The notes: generated from the sequence alone by a model not told the origin. A stretch of DNA of 64,000 nucleotides from Lachnospiraceae bacterium (GCA_017436305.1 JAFSDJ010000057.1:1-64000); one strand, 5' to 3'. Shown: positions 52,556-60,955, counted from the stretch's first letter. Numbers and translations are program-made.

Positions 52556-53375
52556 TTTATTTTCAGGAGAACTTTACAAATTACAGAAAAGTAAAAGTAT
52601 TTATATATGTTGTATTACCATGATAGCTTTCGTGTTGTTATTGTATGGAGCCTTTGCAACGGCGGAAAAAATTCAGCAGGGAGAACTGGAAAACGGCTCT
52701 TATGGTTTTGAAGTAGATGCAGAAGCCAATCATGGAGGAAACTCTGTATGGGAAGAAGTAAGTATGTTAGAAGTTGTACAGACGATGTTTGTAGGAATCG
52801 GTGGTATTATTTCAGCTATTTTTATTTCAATTTTTGTTTTTGGAGAATATGCCAACGGAGCAGTGAAGAATGTAACCGGAAAGGGTTATAGTAGATGGAA
52901 AATATTCAGCATAAAATACATTGCTACCATATTGGCAGCCCTACTCATGCTGATTATTATGATTGTGGCTGTTTTAATAGCAGAAATTCTCTTTGTTGGT
53001 ACCGGAAGATTTAACAGTGAGCTATTCAGTAATCTTGTAAGCTATGCATCTATGCAGCTTTTGCTGGCAACAGCATTTGGTGGAATTGTAATTGTTATCA
53101 ACCAGTTTTGCAGAAACCTGGGAGCCGGTATTGCCATAAGTGTATGTCTGATTATGTTTTCCACAATAATAACAGCCGGATTGGATATTGCTTTACGGTA
53201 CTTTGAATTGGATATAAAAGCATCTGATTATTGGATTGTGGATTTGATAAATAATTGTCCATTAAATGAAATAGATTCCGCTTATGCTACTCGTGCTATA
53301 ATTTCTTCAATTATCTGGATCATAGTAACATTTATAATTGGAAATGTACATTTTCAGAAAACAGATATCAAATAA
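52548..53375 (+). CDS. ABC transporter permease of the BcrB/lantibiotic-immunity type
   Basis: A 275-aa protein with six hydrophobic segments. Between TM1 and TM2 is a 45-residue outer loop, and then FISIFVFGEYANGAVKNVTGKGYSRWKIF near residues 95-125, a segment characteristic of ABC-2 permeases paired with BcrA-like ATPases. It is translationally coupled to the ATPase. It probably protects against a membrane-active peptide; the target is unknown. Confidence 0.86.
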   Translation: MINLFSGELYKLQKSKSIYICCITMIAFVLLLYGAFATAEKIQQGELENGSYGFEVDAEANHGGNSVWEEVSMLEVVQTMFVGIGGIISAIFISIFVFGEYANGAVKNVTGKGYSRWKIFSIKYIATILAALLMLIIMIVAVLIAEILFVGTGRFNSELFSNLVSYASMQLLLATAFGGIVIVINQFCRNLGAGIAISVCLIMFSTIITAGLDIALRYFELDIKASDYWIVDLINNCPLNEIDSAYATRAIISSIIWIIVTFIIGNVHFQKTDIK

Positions 53376-53398
53376 GGAATATTTCATTAGGAGGTTTT

Positions 53399-54325
53399 AT
53401 GCAAATACTATTAATAGGAATCAGTCTTATATTAGTTATCGTGGCGGGCATTTTGTCCGCCCGTTTGTGGTGCTATAAAAAACAGATTTCGCATATAAAA
53501 GAGGAACTTTCTTTTCTGGAAACTGAGGAAAGTAATTATAAGCTTACCTCCTATTGTAAGATTGGAAAAACAGAGGAAGTTATCCAATGTATAAACAGGC
53601 TGCTTGCCCAGGATAGAGAAGAAGAAAACAGGTTAAAAAGAGAAAACCGTGTCTATAGAGAAAGTATTACCAGCATTTCTCATGATATTCGAACGCCTTT
53701 AACCTCGGCAAAGGGTTATTTGCAAATGATGCAAAAAGAAACACTGCCAGAAGAAAAGCGACTGGAGTATATAAAGATTGTGGAGAGACGTCTGGACAAC
53801 CTGACTGATATGTTAAATCAGCTTTTTGAATATGCCAGAATTGAAGCAGGAGAGCTTAAGCTTGAACCGGAGATTATCAATGCCGGGAACGTATTTGCAG
53901 AAACGATTTCCCTCTTTTATGAGGATTTTCTGAAAAAAGATTGTGAGCCACAGGTACATATCACAGAAAATCCATGTAAGATAAATGCGGATAAGCATGC
54001 ATTTGTAAGAATTGTAGAAAATCTTATTAAGAATGCTTTAGTCCATGGGACCGGTGGGTATGAATTTTCACTAATAAAGGAAAAGGAGCATTGTATCATT
54101 TGCGTTTCAAACCTGACTGAGACTGTGGAAAATCAGGACATAGACCAGATTTTTGACCGTTTCTATACAACTGATAAGTCAAGAAGCAGAAAAACAACAG
54201 GGCTTGGGCTGGCTATCGTAAAGAGGTTTGCAATGCAGATGTGTGGTGATGCAAATGCAAACCTGAAAGGAAAGCGGTTTTCTATCCAAGTCCGGTTGCC
54301 GGTTTTGGCTGAGAAGGAGAGTTAG
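53399..54325 (+). CDS. Sensor histidine kinase
   Basis: A 308-aa kinase with a single N-terminal TM (residues 3-24), a coiled-coil linker, phosphorylated His95 (SISHDIRTPL), DHp helices, and ATPase boxes N (ENLIKNALVHG), G1/F (FDRFYTTD) and G2 (GLGLAIVK). It has almost no extracytoplasmic domain, like intramembrane-sensing kinases (BceS, NsaS type) that receive their signal from the linked ABC transporter. AGGAGG precedes the ATG. It is the last gene of the module. Confidence 0.92.
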   Translation: MQILLIGISLILVIVAGILSARLWCYKKQISHIKEELSFLETEESNYKLTSYCKIGKTEEVIQCINRLLAQDREEENRLKRENRVYRESITSISHDIRTPLTSAKGYLQMMQKETLPEEKRLEYIKIVERRLDNLTDMLNQLFEYARIEAGELKLEPEIINAGNVFAETISLFYEDFLKKDCEPQVHITENPCKINADKHAFVRIVENLIKNALVHGTGGYEFSLIKEKEHCIICVSNLTETVENQDIDQIFDRFYTTDKSRSRKTTGLGLAIVKRFAMQMCGDANANLKGKRFSIQVRLPVLAEKES

Positions 54326-54357
54326 GGAAGAACTTATTAAATGCTGAAGTATATTTA

Positions 54358-54395
54358 AAGACTGTCGTGATGTAGAAAAGGCGATAGTCTTTTTT
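54358..54395 (+). terminator. Rho-independent terminator after the kinase
   Basis: AAAGACTGTCG and CGATAGTCTT pair with one bulge, followed by six T. It marks the border of the RHS island. Confidence 0.75.
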
Positions 54396-54525
54396 GCGCT
54401 TAAATTAAAACTAAAAATAAAGAATCGTCATATTCGTTGACAAAAAAACCAAAAAAATGATATAGTTAAAATAATACTAAAATTGGTAAATCTGAACGTC
54501 TAATCAAATACAATGGAACGGAAGT

Positions 54526-55131
54526 GTAAAATACTCCTATGACTACAATCCATACGGAGAACTAACAAAGGGAACCTATGGACAGGTAATGTTCCTGTTT
54601 AATGGGCAATATGGTGTAGTATCTGATGATAATGGACTTTATTATATGCGTGCAAGATACTACAATATTTCTATTAAAAGATTTATCAATCAGGACATAG
54701 TAACAGGAAAGCTTACAGAGAGCCAGAGCCTTAACAGATATGCTTATGTGGAAGGTAACCCGGTTAGTTATTTGGATCCATTTGGATTAGAGCCATTGTT
54801 GACTGATGGATTACATGATTTTGCAGCAACTTTATCCCTTATAGGAACTATTGTGGGGGTCTTTGCACCGACATTAGGATTTTTAATTGGCATTGCCGCA
54901 TATGCATTCGATTTTGGGGTTTATATTAATGATATTGTTACATCAGGATTTGATCTCTATGTTATATGTAATGCGATTGGTAATTTATCGTATAATGCGA
55001 TGTTTTTAGTTTTAGGAACTATATCTTATGCACAATTGTATGAGGAAGCTTTGAATGCATCTATTGATTTTCTTTCACAACTATCATCGTATGTTTCGTA
55101 TTACTTGAGTAAAAAGGATGAATGGGAATAA
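54526..55131 (+). CDS. Orphan RHS C-terminal tip 1 (displaced cassette)
   Basis: From 54526 the frame encodes the conserved RHS end (VKYSYDYNPYGELTKGTYGQ, then RARYYNISIKRFINQD, closing with YLDPFGLE at 54792), and then a unique tip of 113 residues. An internal ATG at 54589 gives 180 aa, but no ribosome site supports it. Upstream, 54486-54525 reads LIKYNGTEV and stops, a remnant of an earlier RHS part in another frame, so the gene is truncated. The tip is hydrophobic (DFAATLSLIGTIVGVFAPTL and further helices) and may insert into membranes. Tips become active when recombined onto a full-length RHS gene. Confidence 0.75.
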   Translation, partial: VKYSYDYNPYGELTKGTYGQVMFLFNGQYGVVSDDNGLYYMRARYYNISIKRFINQDIVTGKLTESQSLNRYAYVEGNPVSYLDPFGLEPLLTDGLHDFAATLSLIGTIVGVFAPTLGFLIGIAAYAFDFGVYINDIVTSGFDLYVICNAIGNLSYNAMFLVLGTISYAQLYEEALNASIDFLSQLSSYVSYYLSKKDEWE

Positions 55132-55168
55132 TCTTCTAAAAAATTGTTAAGGAGGTAGATTTAATACT

Positions 55169-55678
55169 ATGAGCTTTCCATTAAAAGTCTTTATATATTC
55201 AATTTTGTATATTGTAATTGCGAGTTATTTTGAAGAATACATATTGGCAAGACATCTACTTTATAAAAGTCAATGTATTATAGGTAAAATAGTTAGTTTT
55301 GGGAAGTCTAAAATATTTTATGCTTCCAAAGCAGCTAGAGAATTTTACACAATCGTAGAGTATGTAAAAAATGGAGAAATATATACTACTAAAATATCCA
55401 GAGATGTCAAGGATGAAATTGGGAATCAAATTGTTTTGGCAGTTGGCAAAAAAAATAAATGGTGTGTAAGGTATAAGTGGTGTAAGCCTTATAATGAGCA
55501 TACAGGGCTTTATACAATGGCAGAGGGCATAGTTCTTTTAAGCGTATCGATTATATTTGAGGCGATATATGGAGATATTAAAGATGCTTTTCAAATATTA
55601 TCTGTAATTGCTGTTTTACATTATTTGATATTGTCTGGTTATATACGATTTAGAAATGACATGTGGAAACAGAATTAA
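55169..55678 (+). CDS. Putative membrane immunity protein for tip 1 (DUF3592-like)
   Basis: A 169-aa protein with an N-terminal TM (residues 5-22), a beta-rich domain at about 35-105 with VEYVKNGEIYTTKISRDVKD and a EIGNQIVLAV strand, and two TM helices near 115-160. The pattern (beta domain with D-x-I-G-x2-I between helices) recurs in at least four other proteins of this island and resembles DUF3592. AAGGAGG is present upstream, though 13 bases from the ATG. Immediate position after an RHS tip is the mark of an immunity gene; activity is inferred. Confidence 0.65.
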   Translation: MSFPLKVFIYSILYIVIASYFEEYILARHLLYKSQCIIGKIVSFGKSKIFYASKAAREFYTIVEYVKNGEIYTTKISRDVKDEIGNQIVLAVGKKNKWCVRYKWCKPYNEHTGLYTMAEGIVLLSVSIIFEAIYGDIKDAFQILSVIAVLHYLILSGYIRFRNDMWKQN

Positions 55679-55700
55679 TTGTTGAATAAGTAAGTTTTTA

Positions 55701-55919
55701 ATGAATATAAAAACCGGTAATGGAATTAACGTATACCTAAATCCAAACAGTTATACAACCTTCGTAAATGAAAATGCCATGAATTCTGTGGTAGAGGGAA
55801 CTTATATAAACGGTACTATGTATCTTGGCGGTTCAGTTTCGCAAAACAACCTTCCATCAGAGGATAATTCTGTTTCAGGAAATAGTGTATCTGAAAAAGT
55901 ACATAAAATGTGTTTATAA
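55701..55919 (+). pseudogene. RHS gene fragment (upstream of the core), truncated
   Basis: The frame reads NGINVYLNPNSYTTFVNENA and then GGSVSQNN..SEDNSVSGNSVSE, a Ser/Asn/Val linker also found in the fragment at 56539 (SGENSVSSNTVSGNAISENS). It runs without stop to about 55902, where sequence similarity switches to the 3' end of a lipoprotein gene and the frame soon ends. It is a recombination remnant. Confidence 0.6.
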
Positions 55920-56019
55920 TGTGGAAACAACAGAAAGCAAATATATCATAACAATACAGAGAGTTGAAGATTCAGAAGGATTGAATGAAATGACATGGTT
56001 CAATATTCAAAGAAATTAA
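55904..56019 (+). pseudogene. 3' fragment of a duplicate of the 56126 lipoprotein gene
   Basis: In another frame the bases encode CVYNVETTESKYIITIQRVE and NEMTWFNIQRN, matching CVYKVTTTEAEYNVTIIRVE and DEMAWFNLQRNL at the end of the lipoprotein at 56126-56533. Its 5' part is missing and is replaced by RHS sequence, so an older copy of the gene was cut by recombination. Confidence 0.65.
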
Positions 56020-56125
56020 TAAAGAAACATTTGATGTAAAAAACAAGTGAAATGATGCTTGCAGGATTATGCACGATTGTGGAAATTATAAAAGTTTTAA
56101 AATAATGAGATAGGTGAAGTTTGAG

Positions 56126-56533
56126 ATGAAAAAATATTTACTTTTTTTAATTACATTTTTATTATTAACAGGATGTGCAGTTTCATTAGAAGATGAAAAA
56201 TGTGATGCATATTTGGAAAATGCAATTGTAGCATTGGAAGGAAAAGATACAGATGCGTTTGTTGATTTATTTTGGGAAAAAGCATTAGAAGAAAATAGTA
56301 GAGAGGATATGGAAATCGCTATTGGCGATATGATCTCAATGTGGCAAGGACATGTGGTTAGCTATGAAATGCAAAGTAAAACTGTAAAAAGAAGGATTGA
56401 TTTTAAAACATATATACAATGTGTTTATAAAGTGACTACAACAGAAGCAGAGTATAATGTTACCATAATAAGAGTTGAAGGCACAGCAGGATTAGATGAA
56501 ATGGCATGGTTTAATTTGCAAAGAAATTTATAA
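56126..56533 (+). CDS. Small lipoprotein, DUF5104-like, possible immunity protein
   Basis: A 135-aa protein. Lys-Lys start, hydrophobic core and lipobox LLTGC (Cys at about residue 17), then an acidic domain with LEGKDTDAFVDLFWEKALEE and EIAIGDMISMWQGHVVSYEM, and a C-terminal beta part ending WFNLQRNL. This resembles DUF5104 lipoproteins. Position among RHS tips and a truncated duplicate nearby suggest that it served as immunity to a lost tip. ATG 56126 follows AGGTG; a GTG at 56114 is less likely. Confidence 0.6.
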   Translation: MKKYLLFLITFLLLTGCAVSLEDEKCDAYLENAIVALEGKDTDAFVDLFWEKALEENSREDMEIAIGDMISMWQGHVVSYEMQSKTVKRRIDFKTYIQCVYKVTTTEAEYNVTIIRVEGTAGLDEMAWFNLQRNL

Positions 56534-56538
56534 AATAA

Positions 56539-56952
56539 GTTATTGGCACTAAGGTAGAGGGAACCTGCCAGAATGGTGCAATCTGGCTTGGTGATACAGA
56601 GCCTGAAAATATCAGTGGAGAAAACAGCGTTTCGAGTAATACAGTTTCCGGAAATGCAATTTCAGAAAATTCAGTAACACAAAATAATGATGTATTAGAG
56701 GATAATTCAGGGGATAATCAGGATAATGTCGGAAATCAGGTTTCCTTTACTTATGATGCTGAAGGGAACTTAATTTCCGTAACAAGCAAAGGCGGTACCA
56801 CCAATTATTATGCCTATGACGCAGAACACCGGCTCATAGAAGGAAAAGATACCGCAGGAGAAGTCTTTGTCCAAAATACATATGACAAAAAGGGCAGAGT
56901 CCTGACTCAGGATGACGGAAATGCCCACACAAAGATTGTCGAAACCGATTAA
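56539..56952 (+). pseudogene. RHS core fragment 2a, ends in a frameshift joint
   Basis: Open from just after the lipoprotein gene: a Ser/Asn linker (SGENSVSSNTVSGNAISENS), then YD-repeat units VSFTYDAEGNLISVTSKGG and NYYAYDAEHRLIEGKDTAGE. At about 56934 it joins, one frame off, to a segment almost identical to 59010 onward, and stops at TAA 56950-56952. No start codon or ribosome site precedes it. Confidence 0.7.
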
Positions 56953-57542
56953 TTCAGGCAGGCAATACTAAGTATGAATACGACGCAGAAGATAATCGCA
57001 TAGCAGTTATTAAAAATGCCGGAACCGCAAATGAAGTGCGGACAGAGTATGTGGTGAATTCGGTAGAGGAGCTTAGCCGAACTCTGATGGCAACGGAAAT
57101 CAAAGCAGGAAGCGGAGAGGCAACCGCAAACAATGAAACAAGTCCAGAAGGTACAACAACTTATTTCTACTACGGAAACGGGCTTTTAGCACAAGAAAAT
57201 GCACAGGAAGGATATTTAATCTATCACTTTAACAACGTAGGAAGTACCAATACAGTAACAGACGAAAACGGAAAAGTAAAATATTCCTATGACTACAATC
57301 CATACGGAGAATTAACAAAGGGAAGCTACGGACAGGTAATGTTCTTATTTAACGGACAATATGGTGTGGTATCCGATGATAATGGACTCTATTATATGCG
57401 TGCAAGATATTACAATGTTTCAATTAAGAGATTTATCAATCAGGACATAGTAACAGGAAATTTTGCGGAAAGCCAGAGCCTTAATAGGTATGCCTATGTG
57501 GAAGGTAATCCGGTTAGTTATTTGGATCCGTTTGGGTTGGAG
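56934..57542 (+). repeat. Long RHS repeat copy A (609 bp)
   Basis: Aligned base for base with 59010-59618 at a constant offset of 2076 and only scattered substitutions. The last 267 bases also match 54526-54792 (offset 2750). It provides the homology for tip exchange. Confidence 0.85.
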
Positions 57543-57998
57543 AAAATTGACACAAGTGGATTGAATGGAACTTTTGAATCTGGTGTACAAGGAAATATCG
57601 GAACGGGAATTTTTACTATTTATGGTCAGGTAGGTCAGGCAAAGGATTTTCGCGGAAATAAGGATATTTTAATAACACTTGGCTTTGGAGTAGGACCATC
57701 TATAGGGGTTTCAGGTGGTATTTTTAGGTCGATTACTAACGCGCCTTCTATAAAAGAGTTGTTAGGTGATGGATATAGCGTAGGTGTTTCGGCAGGTGAA
57801 GTTGCAGTTGCTGGTGTTGATTATAGTATCATGCAAACTGATTCAGGAACATATCATGGAGTTTCTGAATCAATAAGTGGAGGTGCTGGTGCAGAAATTC
57901 ATGTTGGGCCATCATACACTTTTAAAATGAGTGATATTTTGGAAAAAGTTCTCGATAAGTTGATAGAATGGTATTTGGATGAGCATCCTTATCAGTAA
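57036..57998 (+). CDS. Orphan RHS C-terminal tip 2 with 169-aa RHS end
   Basis: The frame is open from 56934 (CRNRLIQAGNTKYEYDAEDN); GTG 57036 is only a nominal start without a ribosome site. Residues 1-169 are RHS end sequence (YYGNGLLAQE, YHFNNVGSTNTVTDENGK, YYMRARYYN, YLDPFGLE). The unique tip of about 152 residues is Gly-rich: GNIGTGIFTIYGQVGQAK, LGFGVGPSIGVSGGIF, VSESISGGAGAEIHVG, ending in an amphipathic helix. Its toxin type is not recognised; the alternating Gly/hydrophobic pattern suggests beta strands. The immunity-like gene follows after 18 bases. Confidence 0.75.
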   Translation: MRTEYVVNSVEELSRTLMATEIKAGSGEATANNETSPEGTTTYFYYGNGLLAQENAQEGYLIYHFNNVGSTNTVTDENGKVKYSYDYNPYGELTKGSYGQVMFLFNGQYGVVSDDNGLYYMRARYYNVSIKRFINQDIVTGNFAESQSLNRYAYVEGNPVSYLDPFGLEKIDTSGLNGTFESGVQGNIGTGIFTIYGQVGQAKDFRGNKDILITLGFGVGPSIGVSGGIFRSITNAPSIKELLGDGYSVGVSAGEVAVAGVDYSIMQTDSGTYHGVSESISGGAGAEIHVGPSYTFKMSDILEKVLDKLIEWYLDEHPYQ

Positions 57999-58016
57999 AT
58001 TATATTAGGAGTTATC

Positions 58017-58769
58017 ATGAAATATACAGTAAAAAAAACTAAATTGACATACGAACAATTAAAAGAGCGATTTGACCAAAGCATCACAAATAATAATTTT
58101 TCAAAAAGAGATCCGAACATACCTTATTATGGTGGGAGTTTTTCAGGGGATTACTTTAGTATTAGATGTGTATTACCTTGTTGGAGAGGTTGCTTGAATG
58201 GTTTACGTGGCAAAATAATAGAAGAAGATGGATATTGTACTCTTATCTACAAAATTAATTTACCATTGGGGTTATGTAAGATAGGTAGAGGATTGATTGC
58301 GTTTGCATTGCTTTCCCTAATGATTGCTTTTGCCTGGATTAGATTTAATACTAATTTTATGACTAGAGTTATGACAGAAAACATAGTTTTTCTGGACAAA
58401 TTAATCATCGCATATCCAATTTTTATGCCATTTACTTTGCTTTTTGGTATCGCAACATATAATATAAAAAAAGAGGGAGAAAAGTGTATAGAAAAGTTGG
58501 AAGAAATTATTGATGAAAATTATAAAATAAGGCCTTTAAAAGAATTACAAAAGTTTAGTGGGGATGTAAAAGTAATTCAGGCAAAAGTAATATTGATTGA
58601 TAATATTCATTTTCCAAAGTTATTGGTGTGTCAAACAGAAAAAGAAAATGGTTCATTGATTCAATATTATAAAGAAAAAGAAAATTCAGAATTTTATGAA
58701 AAAATAGGTGATTATGTAATGGTTGAAGTATATGGTGATAACTATAAAATTATTGAAAAAAATAAATAG
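58017..58769 (+). CDS. Putative membrane immunity protein for tip 2, two-domain
   Basis: A 250-aa protein starting after TAGGAG. N-terminal domain (1-85): KLTYEQLKERFDQSI and FSKRDPNIPYYGGSFSGDYF, shared with the protein at 62049 (NLTYEQLKQIFEAN; LSKRNEYFY). Two TM helices lie at about 87-105 and 122-145. The C-terminal domain (165-250), ILIDNIHFPKLLVCQTEKEN and EFYEKIGDYVMVEVYG, is shared with the end of the 62592 protein and the broken gene at 63426. It appears modular, assembled from two families seen separately elsewhere in the island. Function as immunity is inferred from position. Confidence 0.65.
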   Translation: MKYTVKKTKLTYEQLKERFDQSITNNNFSKRDPNIPYYGGSFSGDYFSIRCVLPCWRGCLNGLRGKIIEEDGYCTLIYKINLPLGLCKIGRGLIAFALLSLMIAFAWIRFNTNFMTRVMTENIVFLDKLIIAYPIFMPFTLLFGIATYNIKKEGEKCIEKLEEIIDENYKIRPLKELQKFSGDVKVIQAKVILIDNIHFPKLLVCQTEKENGSLIQYYKEKENSEFYEKIGDYVMVEVYGDNYKIIEKNK

Positions 58770-58775
58770 ATAACG

Positions 58776-59099
58776 AGGAATATTACTGTAAACAGTCAGG
58801 AATATACCTACGATGCAACCGGAAATATTACATCCGTATCATCAAGCCAGAATGGAAAGCTACAAAACAGTAACGAACTTTCCGAGACAGCTATGGAATA
58901 TGACAAAACAAACCGTCTTATCAAATACAATGGTAAAGAAGTGAAATACGACAAAGACGGAAATATGGTGTACGGACCGTTAAACGGCGTTATGACCAGC
59001 TTTACTTACGATTGCCGAAACCGATTAATTCAGGCAGGCACTACTAAGTATGAATACGACGCAGAAGATAACCGCATAGCAGTTATTAAAAATGCCTGA
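58776..59099 (+). pseudogene. RHS core fragment 3, interrupted by a nonsense codon
   Basis: Open directly after the immunity gene: YTYDATGNITSVSSSQNGKL, MEYDKTNRLIKYNGKEVKYD, SFTYDCRNRLIQAGTTKYEY, a YD-repeat series. TGA at 59097-59099 stands where copy A has GGA (Gly) at 57021, so one G to T change stops the frame. The same frame resumes as 59112-59969. Confidence 0.75.
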
Positions 59100-59618
59100 A
59101 CCGCAAATGAAGTGCGGACAGAGTATGTGGTGGATTCGGTAGAGGAGCTTAGCCGCACCCTGATGGCAACGGAAATCAAAACAGGAAGCGGAGAGGCAAC
59201 AGCAAACGATGAAACAAGTCCGGAAGGTACAACAACCTATTTTTACTACGGAAATGGACTTTTAGCACAGGAAAATACGGAGGAGGGATATTTAACCTAC
59301 CACTTTAACAACGTAGGAAGTACCAATGCAGTAACAGACGAAAATGGAAAAATAAAATATTCCTATGACTACAATCCATACGGAGAACTAACAAAGGGAA
59401 CCTATGGACAGGTGATGTTCTTATTCAATGGACAATATGGTGTAGTATCTGATGATAATGGACTTTATTACATGAGAGCAAGATACTACAATGTATTTAT
59501 CAAGAGATTTATAAATCAGGATGTAGTAACAGGAAAGCTTGCAGAGAGCCAGAGTCTTAACAGATATGCCTATGTAGAATGTAATCCGGTTAGTTATTTG
59601 GATCCGTTTGGGTTGGAG
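59010..59618 (+). repeat. Long RHS repeat copy B (609 bp)
   Basis: The partner of 56934-57542 at constant offset 2076. It ends at the DPFGLE motif, after which the tips diverge completely. Confidence 0.85.
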
Positions 59619-59969
59619 AAAAAAACGGCAGATGATAGACATGAGGTTTTAGGAAATATAAGTATTGGTAGTGCAATTGGCGTAATTGGAGGAACTATAA
59701 TAAGTGCCATTGCTGCACCAGCGGCACCAGTGATTGCATTTGCGGGAGAGGCTATAGCATATGGTTCATCATTGATAGGCACAATAGCAACAGTTGAAGA
59801 TATTGTTTTTTGGGTAGAGGATGCTTTAAAAAATAATGAGGAGATAGACAAAGCTGCAAATGGAATTGCAGAAGATGTAGTTTTTATGGTTATTGAAACA
59901 GTGTTGCCATCAGGCGTGAGAGAAACTATATATTTAGTTTGGCAAGGGGTAAAGGAGAAAACAAAATGA
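59112..59969 (+). CDS. Orphan RHS C-terminal tip 3 with RHS end
   Basis: In frame with the fragment before the nonsense codon. Residues 1-169 are RHS end sequence closing with YLDPFGLE (one Cys replaces Gly in YAYVECNPVSY). The tip of about 117 residues has a very hydrophobic Gly/Ala stretch (IGVIGGTIISAIAAPAAPVI, then AIAYGSSLIGTIATVEDIVF) and an amphipathic end, as expected of a pore-forming domain. The next gene overlaps the stop codon (ATGA), tight coupling typical of toxin and immunity genes. GTG 59112 has no ribosome site. Confidence 0.75.
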   Translation: MRTEYVVDSVEELSRTLMATEIKTGSGEATANDETSPEGTTTYFYYGNGLLAQENTEEGYLTYHFNNVGSTNAVTDENGKIKYSYDYNPYGELTKGTYGQVMFLFNGQYGVVSDDNGLYYMRARYYNVFIKRFINQDVVTGKLAESQSLNRYAYVECNPVSYLDPFGLEKKTADDRHEVLGNISIGSAIGVIGGTIISAIAAPAAPVIAFAGEAIAYGSSLIGTIATVEDIVFWVEDALKNNEEIDKAANGIAEDVVFMVIETVLPSGVRETIYLVWQGVKEKTK

Positions 59970-60412
59970 CACAGAAAAACAGTTATATAGCTCGAAGAAA
60001 AAAACTTCCATATGTGTTTTTGCTTATATTCGTTTTCTTTTTATCTGCTATATCAGATTACACAGTATACACATCAAATAAAGAAGATTTTACTGTGATA
60101 AATGGTACGATTGAGGAATACGGATATGAGGATACAGGAAAATTTGGGCGTTATTATAGTTTTATTAATGCTGAAATAAGTAATAAAGACCGAAGAATTA
60201 AAGTTATTAGAAGATGCAATGATAAAATAGGCAAGAACGTTTGTGTTGCGATAAAAAATTCTGATATAGATAATAACGAAATAGATGGAACATGGACAAA
60301 GCCTATTGTTTCGGTTCACATGCTTGTTTTAGCTGCTTTTGTAGTAAGCGCTGTAATATTAAGTTTTCTTGTAATATGGTATAAGAAAGTAAAGGGAGAA
60401 AGTATATGCTAG
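59966..60412 (+). CDS. Putative membrane immunity protein for tip 3 (DUF3592-like)
   Basis: A 148-aa protein starting inside the tip 3 stop (ATGA) with AAAGGAG upstream. TM1 is at about residues 12-30, a beta-rich domain with FTVINGTIEEYGYEDTGKFG and CNDKIGKNVCVAIKNS at 40-105, TM2 at about 115-137. Same layout as 55169 and 60406 products. Its coupling to tip 3 makes it the best-supported immunity candidate of the island. Confidence 0.65.
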   Translation: MTQKNSYIARRKKLPYVFLLIFVFFLSAISDYTVYTSNKEDFTVINGTIEEYGYEDTGKFGRYYSFINAEISNKDRRIKVIRRCNDKIGKNVCVAIKNSDIDNNEIDGTWTKPIVSVHMLVLAAFVVSAVILSFLVIWYKKVKGESIC

Positions 60413-60921
60413 GACAAGTAATCTGTATAATAATTGGAGTATTTTGTATTATTTCTTTGCTAAGAATTTTTTCTGATTATTTTGTGGCGATTAATCCTAT
60501 GTTTCATGGAATCATAAAAAAAGCTAAAATAGTTGGATTTTTTACGGATTGTACATGGAAAGCTGTAGCTGAGTTTTCAATTATAGAATTTTATGAAGGC
60601 AATAAGATAATTCACTCAAAAATAGAGCGAGCTAAAGACGATCAAATAGGACAAACTATTGCTGTGTTGCAAGAGAATCAAGCATATACAGTTAGAAGAT
60701 TTTTTTATATTCCGTATGATATAGCATATAAACTTCGGTGTGTAGGAACAGTTTTTCTTATGTTTATTATACAGTACTTATATATTCTCAAAGAAGATAA
60801 TTTAGGGATGTGGCTGAGTATCATAATTGGTGGAATAAGCGTCTTTTTGTATTATCCTTTTTGGGTTTACAAGATGTTTTATAAAAATTCTGGTAAAAAA
60901 ATTAAAGATGCTATCAAGTAG
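60406..60921 (+). CDS. Immunity-like membrane protein (DUF3592-like), 171 aa
   Basis: It overlaps the previous gene by seven bases with AAGGGAG upstream. TM1 at about 3-22, then FSDYFVAINPMFHGIIKKAK, a beta domain with SIIEFYEGNKIIHSKIERAK and DDQIGQTIAVLQENQAYTVR, two TM helices near 110-150. It is clearly related to the 62592 protein (FSDYFIARNFQIKGQKITAK; KDQIGDYIVVLAASYGYAVR) and to 55169. No own RHS tip precedes it, so it is an extra or orphan immunity-type gene. Confidence 0.6.
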   Translation: MLGQVICIIIGVFCIISLLRIFSDYFVAINPMFHGIIKKAKIVGFFTDCTWKAVAEFSIIEFYEGNKIIHSKIERAKDDQIGQTIAVLQENQAYTVRRFFYIPYDIAYKLRCVGTVFLMFIIQYLYILKEDNLGMWLSIIIGGISVFLYYPFWVYKMFYKNSGKKIKDAIK

Positions 60922-60955
60922 TTTTGAAGGATTAAGAGGGAGTTTTAATATATCT

